A stretch of DNA of 10,247 nt from Lachnoclostridium sp. UBA6475 (lineage in GTDB: Bacteria > Bacillota > Clostridia > Lachnospirales > Lachnospiraceae): NCBI GenBank assembly GCA_002435545.1, contig DJNB01000150.1:1-10247 (forward strand), given 5' to 3'. The notes under the pieces are model-generated. The model did no database searches, was not told where the DNA came from, and was given only the letters and a program-made list of their open reading frames with translations. Below, one piece after another: positions 1-7,366 of the stretch. Made by a program: the position numbers and the translations under genes. How positions within the stretch are numbered: the stretch's first letter is position 1; each line of letters opens with the position of its first letter.

Positions 1-43
1 TACGGACTATGGAGCGGTTACTGATCAATTAATTCAGGTTTTA

Positions 44-907
44 TTAAATATCCCAAATATTCCAATATGGGAAAGTTAAATTATCGCTATAATTAATTAA
101 AGGATACTTTACATTTTCCATATTACACAGTCCATCATTCAATGCTTCTGGTTCAACTTCATCAAAATCATAAAAAGCTGGATATACATTATATTGAATA
201 ACGGATTTTGATGTACAAATTAGTATAGTGGTTTTACTTTTGGGTATGAATTGGTTTATTATCCAAGTAACTAAATATAATCTTAATGACGAGCATACAT
301 CATATTTTTTCGCATCAAAAATAGACATTTGTTCTTTATCTGGATGAAAAAGAATTTCGCATTGTTTTTCATTTAATTTTATCCATTTATCTTCTTGTGA
401 TATATAATGACGAATACATGGAATTAAAAAATCATTATTGTCATAGTAATTACAAGAATTGATCAATATATCTACTGAAACCTCATAAGATGTTGTATTT
501 GTAAGCATGATATTTTTATATAGTTCAATTCCAATTGACTTACGTATTATTCTATATTCTTCTGTAAAAGTATCATATAAATTGAATGAATATTTCACTT
601 CATCTATACATCTTTTATTTCTTTTTAACATTACACATACTTCAAAAGTAATCCAACATAGTTGTAAATCATATGAAATAAATGGAGATTTAAATTTTAG
701 TGAATATGTTTCGTTATTTTCTGAATGATCCATTAATTTCCAACTAAATGATTTAACTTTTTCTGATATATGTGCAATTTGACTTGCTGATGATAGTATT
801 TTAGGGGTTATATATTTATATCCATCTGGAATAATATCAAAATCACGTATATTATCTTCCGATATTTCTCCATTCCATATCATATCTAAGTAATTTGTTA
901 TATTCAT
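44..907 (-). CDS. Hypothetical protein, 287 residues, accessory region
   Basis: I do not recognise this protein family. The frame is open for 287 codons and ends in TAA. A good ribosome binding site, AGGAGG, sits 6 bases before the ATG, which supports the start. The product looks soluble: there is no signal peptide and no clear membrane segment, and the composition is rich in Ile, Asn, Tyr, Asp and Glu. Several Cys and Trp residues are scattered without a metal-binding spacing. It lies 62 bases downstream of the zinc-ribbon gene on the same strand, so the two are probably one transcript from the promoter near 1335-1363. Its AT-rich codon use differs from the carAB cluster and matches the phage fragment, which suggests it arrived by transfer. 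It may be phage or mobile-element cargo; no function can be assigned. Confidence 0.75.
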   Translation of the reverse strand: MNITNYLDMIWNGEISEDNIRDFDIIPDGYKYITPKILSSASQIAHISEKVKSFSWKLMDHSENNETYSLKFKSPFISYDLQLCWITFEVCVMLKRNKRCIDEVKYSFNLYDTFTEEYRIIRKSIGIELYKNIMLTNTTSYEVSVDILINSCNYYDNNDFLIPCIRHYISQEDKWIKLNEKQCEILFHPDKEQMSIFDAKKYDVCSSLRLYLVTWIINQFIPKSKTTILICTSKSVIQYNVYPAFYDFDEVEPEALNDGLCNMENVKYPLINYSDNLTFPYWNIWDI

Positions 908-969
908 TTAAATCCTCCTATTTATGTGGTTTTAAGTTATGATTGTCAATATCGGAATGTTTTTAGATA

Positions 970-1299
970 TTACCAAGTATATCCACAATTACCACACTTA
1001 AAACTCTTATTAATCTTCTTGCTAAATAGTCCTAATGTTCCAACTGACACAGCTCTTTCCATCGTAGAAATTTTCTTGATGTTGGTTGATCCGCATGTAG
1101 GACATTTAGGAGAATTTTTAGTATTATTGGGGTTAATCGGTATATTGTTATGAAAACTTGTATAATCAATATACTTACTTTTCTTATTCTTTTCAATTTG
1201 CACTAAATATGATGATATTTTATTAAATCCACAATGTGGACATGCTCTGACAGAATCATCAATTTGTTTCCCACATTTTGGGCATTCAATTTTCCCCAT
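970..1299 (-). CDS. Small double zinc-ribbon protein
   Basis: This 109-residue protein has two Cys4 zinc ribbons. The N-terminal one uses C6, C9, C20 and C23 (CPKCG and CPHCG knuckles). The second uses C66, C69, C102 and C105 (CPTCG and CGNCG), and the protein ends in GYTW right after the last knuckle. A linker rich in Asn, Lys and Ser (about 28-62) joins them, and a Gly/Val-containing stretch (about 78-93) separates the two halves of the second ribbon. A GGAGG site 7 bases before the ATG supports the start. Proteins of this layout are common, mostly uncharacterised, in Bacillota and in their phages and mobile elements. They may bind nucleic acid or protein; the partner is unknown. It is the first gene of a likely two-gene unit with the 287-residue protein downstream. 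Confidence 0.85.
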   Translation of the reverse strand: MGKIECPKCGKQIDDSVRACPHCGFNKISSYLVQIEKNKKSKYIDYTSFHNNIPINPNNTKNSPKCPTCGSTNIKKISTMERAVSVGTLGLFSKKINKSFKCGNCGYTW

Positions 1300-1334
1300 A
1301 GTAACACCTCCAATTAAGTTAATATTTATTAATT

Positions 1335-1363
1335 ATTTTACCATATATTAAAATTAAATGCAA
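1335..1363 (-). promoter_or_regulatory. Predicted sigma-A promoter for the zinc-ribbon gene
   Basis: Reading the minus strand there is TTGCAT, a 17-base spacer, then TAAAAT preceded by TGG, which is an extended -10 (TGn) element. It lies about 36 bases before the zinc-ribbon ATG. The -10 matches the consensus at 5 of 6 positions but the -35 only at 3 of 6. The surroundings are very AT-rich, so a chance match is possible. Confidence 0.45.
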
Positions 1364-1379
1364 GATTAAGCACTTGTAA

Positions 1380-2263
1380 ATTAATAATAGTACGATACTT
1401 CAAATACAAAAAAATGAATTTGGTGAAAAATCAATAAAACCAAATAATATATTTGGTGAATTATTCAATGGAGATTTTTTCAAAAAACAACAATTATTTT
1501 CCGATGCAGACATAAAAGCGATACAAGCATATAATACTGAAATTGATAGGGGTACAGGAAGTCAAACAGCATTTTGTAGAACAATGCTAGATGCTTCCGA
1601 TGAAGCCAAAAATATGGTAGCTGCCGCAAATGGAAATAAAATAGCTCTTGATGGATTAACAAGATCTTCTAAAGCTGCCGAACTTGGCATGAAAGCTCTC
1701 TCAATGGCATGTAATATGCTACTTAGTTTCGCAGCTTCATTTGTAATTTCTAAAGTAGCAGAAAAAATATATGAAGTGGGTACAGCTGCGACAACAGCAA
1801 AAGAAAATTCTGAATCATTGATATCTTCATTATCAAAGATGCAATCTGAATATGCTGAGAATTCTTCCAAAATTGATGAATTAAGCAAAAAATACGATGA
1901 ATTATCCTCTGGTGTTAATGATGCCGGATTAAATGTATCTCTTACTTCTTCTCAATATGATGAGTATAAATCTGTAATTAAGCAGCTATCTGAGCTTATG
2001 CCAGAACTTACTACTCGTTTTAATGAGCAGGGAGAAGCTATCGGGTTTGTTGGTGGAAAATTAAAAGACACAAAAAGAAATATTAAGAATATCAACAAAA
2101 TGAATCCAAGAAAATTTTATCAGAAGGTAAAGATGATAAAACATATGACGATGTAATTGATAACTTAAATAACCAAGAAGAATTAGGAGGACAGAGATAC
2201 ACCTTACCAGATTTCCAAATTCGTACTACTACAAATACTATCCCCCTCCCCTTCATTATATAA
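1380..2263 (+). pseudogene. Fragment of a phage tail tape-measure-like gene, frameshifted
   Basis: One frame is open from 1380 to a stop at 2154-2156. Its start is not a proper gene start: the frame is merely preceded by a stop at 1377-1379, and protein-like sequence begins well before the first ATG at 1584. The translated text resembles the middle of tape-measure proteins from phages of gut Clostridia, from memory: a QTAFCRTML-type segment, a Lys/Ala-rich helix, a hydrophobic stretch (nt about 1714-1760), then a coiled coil (about 1795-1915) and a segment LTSSQYDEYK...LMPELT. After the GGKLKDT segment (about 2055-2073) the expected continuation, EYQQNESKK, appears in another frame from 2087. 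That frame runs to TAA at 2261-2263, so a small insertion broke the frame. Both gene ends are missing and no other tail genes are present, so this is a decayed prophage scrap. The call as tape measure is moderate; phage origin is more secure. Confidence 0.6.
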
Positions 2264-2412
2264 AAACCCCCTGCTTTCACAATGAGGGATTTTGAACACC
2301 GTCGGTGCATAGAGGACGTTTTCTGTCCTCATGCACCGCTACGTGTGTTCACTAAGCGCAAGCGGTCCCGATATGTGAAAGCAGGGGGGATTCTGTAAAA
2401 GCAGGGGGTTTT
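2262..2412. terminator. Probable two-way terminator at the 3' end of carB, with long insert
   Basis: The arms CCCCCTGCTTTCACA (2267-2281) and its exact complement (2374-2388) form a 15-bp inverted repeat. On the minus strand, after carB, the second arm is followed by TTTTTATA, as in an intrinsic terminator. On the plus strand, AAAACCCCCTGCTTT (2263-2277) can pair over 15 bp with 2398-2412, which ends in TTTT and continues CTTT. The same left arm therefore has two mutually exclusive partners. The loop of about 92 bases is far longer than normal and holds its own hairpin, so efficiency is uncertain. Placement directly after the carB stop on one side and the phage fragment on the other fits a terminator role. 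Confidence 0.55.
2294..2350. repeat. Nested palindromic hairpin element inside the terminator loop
   Basis: GAACAC (2294-2299) pairs with GTGTTC (2345-2350). Inside it, CGGTGCAT (2303-2310) pairs with ATGCACCG (2331-2338), and GAGGAC (2312-2317) pairs with GTCCTC (2325-2330). One bulged A lies at 2311 and the loop is 7 bases (2318-2324). That is 20 paired bases in three nested helices. The element is more GC-rich than the phage scrap to its left. It has the look of a dispersed intergenic palindromic repeat (REP- or MITE-like), but copy number cannot be judged from one window. Confidence 0.5.
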
Positions 2413-2414
2413 CT
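2375..2414. repeat. 20-bp tandem duplication of the terminator arm
   Basis: Two adjacent 20-base units, 2375-2394 and 2395-2414, agree at 17 of 20 positions. Both contain the core AAGCAGGGGG and end in TTCT. The second unit ends right before the carB stop codon complement. An inverted third copy is the left arm at 2262-2281. Confidence 0.7.
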
Positions 2415-5400
2415 TTATGCTCTTCCTCTTCCTTCAATCGTCGCAATATCTACCAGCGAAAGCTCCGATTTATCAACATTTTCAAGGCTTGTCAGAAGTG
2501 CATTTGCTGTATCCAAAGAAGTCAGGCAGGTAACACCTGTTTCGATGGATGTACGGCGGATGAGGAATCCATCGTGAGAATGCTCACCCTGTTTTGGAAT
2601 GTCGATGACAAGGTCAATCTCATGTCCAAGCAGAAGATCCATCAGTGTCGGAGATTCCTGCTCGATCTTATTGACGCCGATGACATCCACGCCGGCTTCT
2701 TTCAATGCCTTCTGGGTTCCTCGTGTCGCATAAATTTCATAGCCAAGTGCTTTAAACCGTTTTGCTACCGGAATGGCATCCGTTTTATCCTGGTCTCGTA
2801 CCGTAAGGATCATCTTCTTATGCTGTGGAAGATTGATGCCGGCTCCCATAAACGCTTTGGAAAGCGCTTCATTGAATGTCTTTGCGATTCCGAGACATTC
2901 ACCGGTTGATTTCATCTCCGGTCCGAGGCTGATCTCTGCGCCGCGCAGTTTCTCAAAAGAGAATACCGGCATCTTGATCGCGATATAATCCGATGGTTTT
3001 GCAAGTCCGGTCTCATAGCCAAGGTCCGTGATCTTCTCGCCGAGGATGACACGGGATGCCAGTTTCACGATCGGAATGCCGGTAACTTTACTGATGTAAG
3101 GTACGGTACGGGAAGAACGAGGGTTTACTTCGATAACGTACACTTCATCATTCATTACGATAAACTGGATATTGATCAATCCGATAACATGAAGGGATCT
3201 TGCCAGTTTTCTCGTATAATCTACTAAGGTATCAATTACTTCCGGCTTGATGCTCTGTGCCGGATATACCGAGATACTGTCTCCGGAGTGGATACCGGCA
3301 CGCTCGATATGCTCCATGATTCCGGGGATCAGAATGTCTTCGCCGTCACAGACCGCATCGACTTCCACTTCTTTTCCCATCAGATATTTGTCTACAAGGA
3401 TCGGATGTTCCTGTACATGACGGTTAATGATCGTCATAAATTCTCGGATATCATCGTCATTGATGGCAATCTGCATGCCCTGTCCACCGAGAACGTAGGA
3501 TGGACGTACAAGAACCGGATAGCCAAGTTCATTGGCTGCCTTCAAGGCCTCATCTACCGTGAATACCGTATGTCCCTTTGGTCTTGGGATTCCACACTGC
3601 TCCAGAATCTCATCAAACAATTCACGGTCTTCTGCCGCATCGACATTTTCGGCGCTTGTTCCCAAGATTGGCACACCCATCTTCATCAGGGATTCCGTCA
3701 GTTTGATCGCCGTCTGGCCACCAAACTGTACCACAGCACCATCCGGTTTTTCAAGATCTACGATATTCTGTACATCTTCCGGTGTCAATGGTTCAAAATA
3801 CAATTTATTTGCCACGTCAAAGTCCGTACTTACGGTCTCTGGGTTGTTATTTACAATAATTGTCTCATAGCCGCTCTTTTCAAGAGACCATGCACTGTGA
3901 ACCGAACAGAAGTCAAATTCGATACCCTGTCCGATACGGATTGGGCCGGAACCAAGTACCAGCACTTTTTTCTTGGTACGTGTCGCATCCACTTCACATT
4001 CACTGCCGAAACAGCTGTAGTAATATGGTGTCGCTGCCGCAAATTCTGCCGCACACGTATCTACCATCTTAAACGAAGCCGTGATGCCATTTTCAAGACG
4101 AATTGCACGAACTTCTTCTTCGGTCATGCCGGTATATCTTGCGATCACATTGTCCGGGAACTCAATTCTCTTTGCTTCCGCCAAAAGTTCCGGTGTAAGT
4201 TTTTCATTTTTCAGACGCTGTTCCATCTCAACCAAAATGGCGATTTTATCGATAAACCATTTGTCAATTTTTGTAATATCATGGATTTCATCATACGATG
4301 CCCCTTTGCGGATCAGCTCTGCAATAACATAAATTCGGCGGTCATCGACAATACGTACACGCTCCAGCAGTTCCTCTTTGGAACGGTCGGTATATCTTCC
4401 GGTGTCGAGGCTGTCCAAATGCTGCTCCAGAGAACGGATGGCTTTCATCAACGCACCCTCAAAGTTCGTACAGATACTCATAACCTCTCCGGTCGCTTTC
4501 ATCTGAGTTGTCAGTGTACGTTTTGCCTTAATAAATTTATCAAATGGCAGGCGTGGGATTTTGACTACGCAATAATCCAGTGCCGGCTCAAAACTTGCAT
4601 AAGTCTTTCCGGTGATCGCATTTGGAATTTCATCCAACGTGTAGCCGAGCGCAATCTTTGCTGCCACCTTGGCGATCGGATATCCCGTCGCTTTCGATGC
4701 CAGTGCAGAAGAACGGCTGACACGAGGGTTTACCTCGATAACACAATATTCAAATGATTCCGGATGCAGGGCAAACTGCACGTTACATCCACCGGTAATA
4801 TTCAATTCTGTAATAATGTTCAACGCAGAAGAACGGAGCATCTGATACTCTTTATCTGCCAATGTCTGCGACGGTGCTACGACGATACTGTCTCCGGTAT
4901 GTACACCAACCGGATCCAGGTTTTCCATATTACATACCGTAATACAGTTTCCGTTGCTGTCTCGCATTACTTCGTACTCGATCTCTTTCCAGCCGGCGAT
5001 ACAGCGCTCGATCAGACACTGACCCACACGGGAAAGACGAAGTCCGTTTGAACAGATATCACGCAGTTCCTGCTCGTCGTGTGCGATTCCACCGCCGCTT
5101 CCTCCTAACGTATACGCAGGACGGATAACGACAGGATACCCGATCGTATTCGTAAAGGCAACCGCATCTTCTACATTTTCAACGACTTCACTGGCAGCAA
5201 TCGGTTCTCCAATTTTTTCCATTGTCTTCTTGAATTCAAGACGGTCTTCGGCTTTTTTGATTGTCAAAGAAGTGGTACCGATCAGGCGGACATTCTGCTC
5301 TTTCAAAAATCCGCATTCTTCCAGTTCCATCGCAATATTCAATGCAGCCTGTCCTCCCAAAGTAGGAAGCACGCTGTCCGGTCTCTCTTTTTTGATCAGG

Positions 5401-5627
5401 TTTTCCACCACTTCTACCGTAAGCGGCTCGATATAAACCTTATCTGCAATATCTTTATCTGTCATGATGGTAGCCGGATTGGAGTTGATCAATACTACTT
5501 CCATTCCTTCTTCTTTCAGCGAACGACATGCCTGTGTTCCTGCATAGTCAAATTCTGCCGCCTGTCCGATTACGATCGGACCGGAACCGATCACAAGTAC
5601 TTTTTTAATTCCATCTATTTTTGGCAT
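2415..5627 (-). CDS. carB: Carbamoyl-phosphate synthase large subunit
   Basis: CarB makes carbamoyl phosphate from bicarbonate, two ATP and ammonia channelled from CarA, feeding arginine and pyrimidine synthesis. At 1070 residues it is full length. The two homologous synthetase halves are visible: GSGPIVIGQAAEFDYAG at residue 14 and GSGPIRIGQGIEFDF near 559. Each half carries an ATP-grasp domain with a glycine-rich loop (LGGSGGG about 174-180; LGGQGM in the second half) and an EVNPR motif (298-302 in the first). The oligomerisation region lies at about 400-550, and the C-terminal MGS-like allosteric domain is about 935-1070. AGGAGG at 5637-5642, 9 bases before the ATG, supports the start. The gene follows carA by 15 bases, and the ribosome binding site directly abuts the carA stop codon, so translation is probably coupled. 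No truncation or missing motif was seen. Confidence 0.98.
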   Translation of the reverse strand: MPKIDGIKKVLVIGSGPIVIGQAAEFDYAGTQACRSLKEEGMEVVLINSNPATIMTDKDIADKVYIEPLTVEVVENLIKKERPDSVLPTLGGQAALNIAMELEECGFLKEQNVRLIGTTSLTIKKAEDRLEFKKTMEKIGEPIAASEVVENVEDAVAFTNTIGYPVVIRPAYTLGGSGGGIAHDEQELRDICSNGLRLSRVGQCLIERCIAGWKEIEYEVMRDSNGNCITVCNMENLDPVGVHTGDSIVVAPSQTLADKEYQMLRSSALNIITELNITGGCNVQFALHPESFEYCVIEVNPRVSRSSALASKATGYPIAKVAAKIALGYTLDEIPNAITGKTYASFEPALDYCVVKIPRLPFDKFIKAKRTLTTQMKATGEVMSICTNFEGALMKAIRSLEQHLDSLDTGRYTDRSKEELLERVRIVDDRRIYVIAELIRKGASYDEIHDITKIDKWFIDKIAILVEMEQRLKNEKLTPELLAEAKRIEFPDNVIARYTGMTEEEVRAIRLENGITASFKMVDTCAAEFAAATPYYYSCFGSECEVDATRTKKKVLVLGSGPIRIGQGIEFDFCSVHSAWSLEKSGYETIIVNNNPETVSTDFDVANKLYFEPLTPEDVQNIVDLEKPDGAVVQFGGQTAIKLTESLMKMGVPILGTSAENVDAAEDRELFDEILEQCGIPRPKGHTVFTVDEALKAANELGYPVLVRPSYVLGGQGMQIAINDDDIREFMTIINRHVQEHPILVDKYLMGKEVEVDAVCDGEDILIPGIMEHIERAGIHSGDSISVYPAQSIKPEVIDTLVDYTRKLARSLHVIGLINIQFIVMNDEVYVIEVNPRSSRTVPYISKVTGIPIVKLASRVILGEKITDLGYETGLAKPSDYIAIKMPVFSFEKLRGAEISLGPEMKSTGECLGIAKTFNEALSKAFMGAGINLPQHKKMILTVRDQDKTDAIPVAKRFKALGYEIYATRGTQKALKEAGVDVIGVNKIEQESPTLMDLLLGHEIDLVIDIPKQGEHSHDGFLIRRTSIETGVTCLTSLDTANALLTSLENVDKSELSLVDIATIEGRGRA

Positions 5628-5636
5628 AGTTTAAAT

Positions 5637-5642
5637 CCTCCT
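5637..5642 (-). promoter_or_regulatory. Ribosome binding site of carB next to the carA stop
   Basis: The minus strand reads TAGAGGAGG, so the carA stop codon TAG is immediately followed by the AGGAGG that serves carB. This arrangement favours coupled, balanced translation of the two subunits. Confidence 0.75.
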
Positions 5643-6740
5643 CTACTGTTCCATCATCTGCATAAATCGGTCAAATAACACTTCCGAATCTTTTGGTCCG
5701 GCACAAGCTTCCGGATGGAACTGCACCGTAAAGATCTTTTTATTTTTATACCGCAGGCCTTCCACCGTGCCATCGTTGACATTGACGAAAGCAACTTCTG
5801 CCACATCCGCAGGAATCGTATCTTCTTTTACAACATACCCATGGTTCTGGGAGGAAATGTAAACTCTTCCTGTCTCCAGATCCTTAACCGGATGATTGGC
5901 ACCGCGGTGTCCGTATTTCATTTTCTCTGTGTCCGCTCCATTGGCAAGTGCCATGAGCTGATGTCCAAGGCAAATAGCAAAAATTGGAACATCCGAAGCA
6001 TACAGTGTTTTGAGGTTCTCAATAACCTCTGTACACTCTTTCGGATCTCCCGGACCATTTGTCAGCATAATGCCATCCGGATTTTCTTTTAAGATCCGTT
6101 CCGGATTGGTTCTTGCCGGATAAATCGTCACCTCGCAGCCGCGTTTCAAAAGACAGCGTGCGATGTTAAATTTTGTTCCAACGTCAAGAATAGCAACCTT
6201 CTTTGCTACCGGAATGTTGCTATCTGTATCTAAATCTCCCGGCTTATAAGAAACAACTTCTCTTGTCGTCACTTTATCAACGACACCGGAAACACTATAT
6301 TCTTTACATTTTTTCTTTACTTCTTCAAGATCATAATCGGCATTGGTTGTAATCATGCCATTCATGGTACCTTTTTCACGAAGAATTTTCGTGAGGGCAC
6401 GTGTATCGATGCCTTGAATACCAGGGATGTTTTGCTCTACGAGAAAATCCTGAATGCTCTGCTCATTACGGAAATTGCTGCTCAGACGAGATAACTCACG
6501 TACGATAAATCCATCTACATTGGACAACTTGGATTCCATATCCTTGCGGCAGATTCCATAATTACCAATAAGAGGATAGGTCATAACGACTGCCTGTCCT
6601 GCATAACTCGGATCCGTCAGTACTTCCAGATATCCTGTCATTGACGTATTAAATACAATTTCGCTGATAACTTCTCTTGTGCTTCCGATGCTTTCCCCGG
6701 TAAACACGGTTCCGTCTTCCAGAATTAAATAAGCTTTCAT
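5643..6740 (-). CDS. carA: Carbamoyl-phosphate synthase small (glutaminase) subunit
   Basis: CarA hydrolyses glutamine and passes ammonia to CarB. With the start chosen here it has 365 residues, normal for the family. The N-terminal CPSase small-chain domain begins AYLILEDGTVF and includes NTSMTGY and the GIDTRALT segment. The C-terminal class I glutamine amidotransferase domain has TNGPGDP (about 227-233), the nucleophile elbow AICLGHQ with C257, and the HPEA motif giving H342 and E344 of the triad. An in-frame ATG four codons earlier (6752) overlaps the Shine-Dalgarno GGAGG at 6746-6750, so the ATG at 6738-6740, 5 bases after GGAGG, is the real start. The gap to the upstream ANTAR regulator gene is 18 bases, so co-transcription is very likely. 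carB follows directly. Confidence 0.97.
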   Translation of the reverse strand: MKAYLILEDGTVFTGESIGSTREVISEIVFNTSMTGYLEVLTDPSYAGQAVVMTYPLIGNYGICRKDMESKLSNVDGFIVRELSRLSSNFRNEQSIQDFLVEQNIPGIQGIDTRALTKILREKGTMNGMITTNADYDLEEVKKKCKEYSVSGVVDKVTTREVVSYKPGDLDTDSNIPVAKKVAILDVGTKFNIARCLLKRGCEVTIYPARTNPERILKENPDGIMLTNGPGDPKECTEVIENLKTLYASDVPIFAICLGHQLMALANGADTEKMKYGHRGANHPVKDLETGRVYISSQNHGYVVKEDTIPADVAEVAFVNVNDGTVEGLRYKNKKIFTVQFHPEACAGPKDSEVLFDRFMQMMEQ

Positions 6741-6745
6741 AATTA

Positions 6746-6750
6746 CCTCC
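6746..6750 (-). promoter_or_regulatory. Ribosome binding site deciding the carA start
   Basis: The minus strand reads ATGGAGGTAATTATG. GGAGG is placed correctly for the second ATG (spacing 5) and includes the last base of the first ATG, which has no site of its own. Confidence 0.8.
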
Positions 6751-6758
6751 ATGTTCTT

Positions 6759-7301
6759 TTATTCAAAAGTCAAAATCATCTCGGCAGTTTCCACTAAATT
6801 GTTTCCACTGTCCATGCTGAGTTTTTGAATGTATTTGTGTGCATCATTTTCTGTCATCTGATTTCGCTCCATCAAAAGAGCCTTTGCTTTATTGATGATC
6901 TTTTCTTCCTCGGCAGTACGGCGCTTGGGCTGTGTTTTCTTTCTTCGTTTCAGTTCCCGCGCGATGTCCATCGTCATCATCTGCACCGTGCTTACAAATT
7001 CACGGCTGTGGATCGGCATGGACAAACAAACAATATCTGAGCTGATACAATCTTCCAGTCTCGAAGGACTGGCGACAAGCAGCATCGAAAATTCTCTCGG
7101 AAGATAACCATACAATTCGCTGTAATGCATATCTGGCAGCTTGTAGCCGCATACAACCACGCCGCCATCGGAATCATTTGCCGCTCCGATCGTCTGAGCT
7201 GCATTATTATATGCCATTGTATCATCAAATCCGTTTCGAATCAAAACATTTCTCAGATTTTTTGCATCTTCTAATTTGGGAAATGCCACAATAATCCGCA
7301 T
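6759..7301 (-). CDS. ANTAR-domain RNA-binding regulator with pseudo-receiver domain
   Basis: The 180-residue protein has a receiver-like N-terminal domain (about 1-110), a basic linker (about 114-128, many Lys/Arg), and a C-terminal ANTAR helical domain (about 130-178) with the typical AKALLMERNQMTENDAHKYI signature. ANTAR proteins bind paired hexaloop hairpins in mRNA leaders and prevent transcription termination. NasR, EutV and the clostridial glnA-linked regulator NitR are relatives. The receiver is degenerate: the strand that should end in the phospho-acceptor Asp reads VVVCGYKLPD (48-57), and the conserved KP lysine appears as Met in SMP (94-96). Control by phosphorylation is therefore unlikely. 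AAGGAGG lies 10 bases before the ATG. It sits between the glutamine synthetase homologue and carA, which points to nitrogen control. The exact orthologue name is uncertain. Confidence 0.9.
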   Translation of the reverse strand: MRIIVAFPKLEDAKNLRNVLIRNGFDDTMAYNNAAQTIGAANDSDGGVVVCGYKLPDMHYSELYGYLPREFSMLLVASPSRLEDCISSDIVCLSMPIHSREFVSTVQMMTMDIARELKRRKKTQPKRRTAEEEKIINKAKALLMERNQMTENDAHKYIQKLSMDSGNNLVETAEMILTFE

Positions 7302-7366
7302 TGGTTTTTTGCCTCCTTATCGAATGTTGGGTCTTTACAACGAACATTTTTTAACGAAGCAATTTC

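Noticed and set aside
2..79. Open plus-strand frame at the left edge (TDYGAVTDQLIQ...) that could be the end of another gene
   Set aside because: It is too short to judge, and it overlaps the 3' end of the 287-residue gene on the other strand.
2092..2310. Small minus-strand ORF across the phage scrap and terminator arm
   Set aside because: It has no ribosome binding site, lies over the structured repeat and has no protein-like features.
2262..2414. CRISPR array or phage attachment site at the carB 3' spacer
   Set aside because: Only two tandem copies of 20 bases exist with no spacers between them, and no second copy of a candidate att core or integrase is seen in the window.
3288..4757. Long 489-codon open frame on the plus strand opposite carB
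   Set aside because: It is a shadow of carB: the minus strand encodes a full, motif-complete CarB here, and the plus-strand translation is rich in Cys, Phe, His and Arg with no recognisable domain.
7326..7341. Possible ANTAR hexaloop hairpin before the ANTAR gene (loop AAAGAC on the minus strand, A1 and G4 present)
   Set aside because: The stem is only 4 bp with a T-C mismatch at the loop, no partner hairpin follows and there is no terminator. The overlapping AATGTT/AACATT stem (7323-7348) is also weak.
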